The notes under the pieces: model-generated | The model's database searches: none | What the model was told of the DNA's origin: nothing | What the model saw: the letters and a program-made list of their open reading frames with translations, nothing else | Shown here: piece by piece, positions 63,077 to 64,000 of the stretch | Layout: each line of letters starts with the position of its first letter | Numbering within the stretch: position 1 is the first letter of the stretch | DNA from: Alcaligenes endophyticus | GTDB lineage: Bacteria; Pseudomonadota; Gammaproteobacteria; Burkholderiales; Burkholderiaceae_B | Reading direction: 5' to 3' | Assembly (NCBI RefSeq): GCF_026344035.1 | Contig: NZ_JAPKND010000008.1 | Coordinates: 1-64,000 of the forward strand | DNA length: 64,000 nucleotides | Program-made: the position numbers and the translations under genes

Positions 63077-64000
63077 TCAGTTGCGTACCGGCTTACCGGT
63101 TTTCAGCATACCCATAATGCGTTCCTGAGTTTTAGGATTAGCCAATAACTCAAGAAACGCTCGTCTTTCGAGGCCCAGTAACCACGCCTCATCTACCAGG
63201 GTGCCTGGGTCAACATCTCCCCCGCACAATACCGTGGCCAAGTGTTCGGCAATACGAAAGTCGTAATCTGATATATAGCCGCCTACTTTCATATTCAGCA
63301 ACTGGGCTTTTAAGGTGGCAATACCGTCCCGCCCCGCTACCGGGAAACGCTGAGCCAACGGTGCACGCCAACCCGCTTCCGCCATCGCCTTGGCCTGACG
63401 AGCCGCCACGTACAGTACCTCGTTGCGATTCATCACAATGTTATCGCTTTCGCGCAAGTAGCCGATCTCACGCGCGTCGATGGCAGATCGAGACACTTGT
63501 GCACCGGCCGCTGCCAAGGCAAAACGTTTCAGATACGCCAACAAAGGCACCTCGGAAACGGTAGCTGCCTGTAGCTCGGCAGCACGACGAGCCCCGTAAG
63601 TAAGGCCACCTGCTCCGGGTATTAGGCCTATACCTACCTCGACTAACCCTATATACGACTCAAAAGCGGCGACTCGGTGAGCACAATGTACAAGCAGCTC
63701 ACACCCACCACCTAAAGCCAAACCCGCTACCGCGGCAACGACGGGAACTTGTGCGTAACGCACCCGCTGCACCATGTCCTGCATCGCCTTTTCTATGGGC
63801 TCGATGGCAGCAGCTCCGCCTTGTTCAAAAGCGGGCAAAATCGCTTTTAAATCTGCTCCCGCCGAGAACGGATCATCCGTATGGCCTATTACCAAAGCTT
63901 GATAAGAACGCTCAGCCAGAGATACGGCTTTAACGACGCCAGCTACGACCGCAGGACTTAAGGTGTGCATTTTGGTTTTAAAGGATACGATAAGCACGTC
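63077..64000 (-). CDS. fadN: 3-hydroxyacyl-CoA dehydrogenase/enoyl-CoA hydratase, C-terminal part (FadN-like)
   Basis: The last 307 or so codons of a larger gene that continues past the right edge; the frame is open to base 64000. The visible part is the crotonase-like hydratase domain: PFSAGADLKAILPAF, the oxyanion segment and LALGGGCELLVH with its Glu, then YIGLVEVGIGLIPGAGG with the second catalytic Glu. Such a domain placed at the C-terminus after the dehydrogenase is the FadN arrangement (about 780-800 aa), opposite to FadB. It precedes fadA in an operon. Gene identity is firm; the symbol is by analogy. Confidence 0.85.
   Translation of the reverse strand, partial: DVLIVSFKTKMHTLSPAVVAGVVKAVSLAERSYQALVIGHTDDPFSAGADLKAILPAFEQGGAAAIEPIEKAMQDMVQRVRYAQVPVVAAVAGLALGGGCELLVHCAHRVAAFESYIGLVEVGIGLIPGAGGLTYGARRAAELQAATVSEVPLLAYLKRFALAAAGAQVSRSAIDAREIGYLRESDNIVMNRNEVLYVAARQAKAMAEAGWRAPLAQRFPVAGRDGIATLKAQLLNMKVGGYISDYDFRIAEHLATVLCGGDVDPGTLVDEAWLLGLERRAFLELLANPKTQERIMGMLKTGKPVRN

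Noticed and set aside
1-64000. CRISPR arrays, insertion sequences, integrases, toxin-antitoxin pairs or prophage genes
   Set aside because: I saw no regularly spaced repeats, transposase or integrase motifs, or phage structural genes anywhere in the window.

Overview
The window reads as a stretch of ordinary chromosome from a Gram-negative betaproteobacterium, most likely in or near the Alcaligenaceae (Bordetella/Alcaligenes relatives). The signs are lipopolysaccharide inner-core genes (waaC, waaA), a type III pantothenate kinase next to birA, a Bug-type solute receptor, and many amino-acid and aromatic-acid transport and CoA-ligase genes. Base composition looks close to balanced, with no obvious foreign island. 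I found no tRNA, rRNA, insertion sequence, prophage, CRISPR array or recognisable defence system. The family assignment is an inference from gene content; no 16S gene is present.

Left part (1-20.3 kb): a 598-bp non-coding leader with short repeats precedes ung. A reverse-strand set follows: lipA alone, then dacC-dat-ybeD-lipB, which resembles the enterobacterial dacA-ybeD-lipB-lipA order but has a class IV aminotransferase inserted. Next come birA-coaX-small membrane protein-galU, a cold-shock gene, waaC-waaA, an amidase, a drug/metabolite transporter, def-fmt facing dprA, and an HMG-CoA lyase with a small membrane protein.

Transport and catabolism (20.3-37.2 kb): a solitary amino-acid binding protein is followed by a seven-gene reverse-strand operon. 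It holds a long-chain-type acyl-CoA synthetase, a complete branched-chain-amino-acid-type ABC importer and a divergent PaaK-like ligase, with a Crp-family regulator read divergently. This looks like an uptake-and-CoA-activation system for an organic acid. After yggS comes a forward module of glutamate dehydrogenase, a polar amino-acid ABC importer and a cytoplasmic asparaginase, which together could import asparagine or related amino acids and deaminate them to 2-oxoglutarate and ammonia. A hairpin followed by a T-run sits in the gdhA leader.

Middle (37.2-51.5 kb): an RluA-family pseudouridine synthase, a solitary TAXI receptor, acylphosphatase, a PAS-GGDEF-EAL protein, a LysR regulator, panB, an MFS exporter, aconitase A, a Cache-GGDEF diguanylate cyclase and rmuC.

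Right part (51.6-64 kb): a forward trio of Bug receptor, FAD-dependent oxidoreductase and a two-part carboxymuconolactone-decarboxylase-like (CMD) protein is the least explained cluster. Then come rlmA, pgi, a purine/xanthine-type permease with a structured leader, two membrane transporters, and a fatty-acid beta-oxidation pair (thiolase and a 3-hydroxyacyl-CoA dehydrogenase/enoyl-CoA hydratase that runs off the right edge).

The best candidates for something undescribed are the 51.6-55.4 kb trio with its fused CMD protein, the 21.4-30.7 kb transporter/ligase system whose PaaK-like member lacks the usual phosphate-binding loop, and the possible RNA regulators ahead of gdhA and the purine permease.
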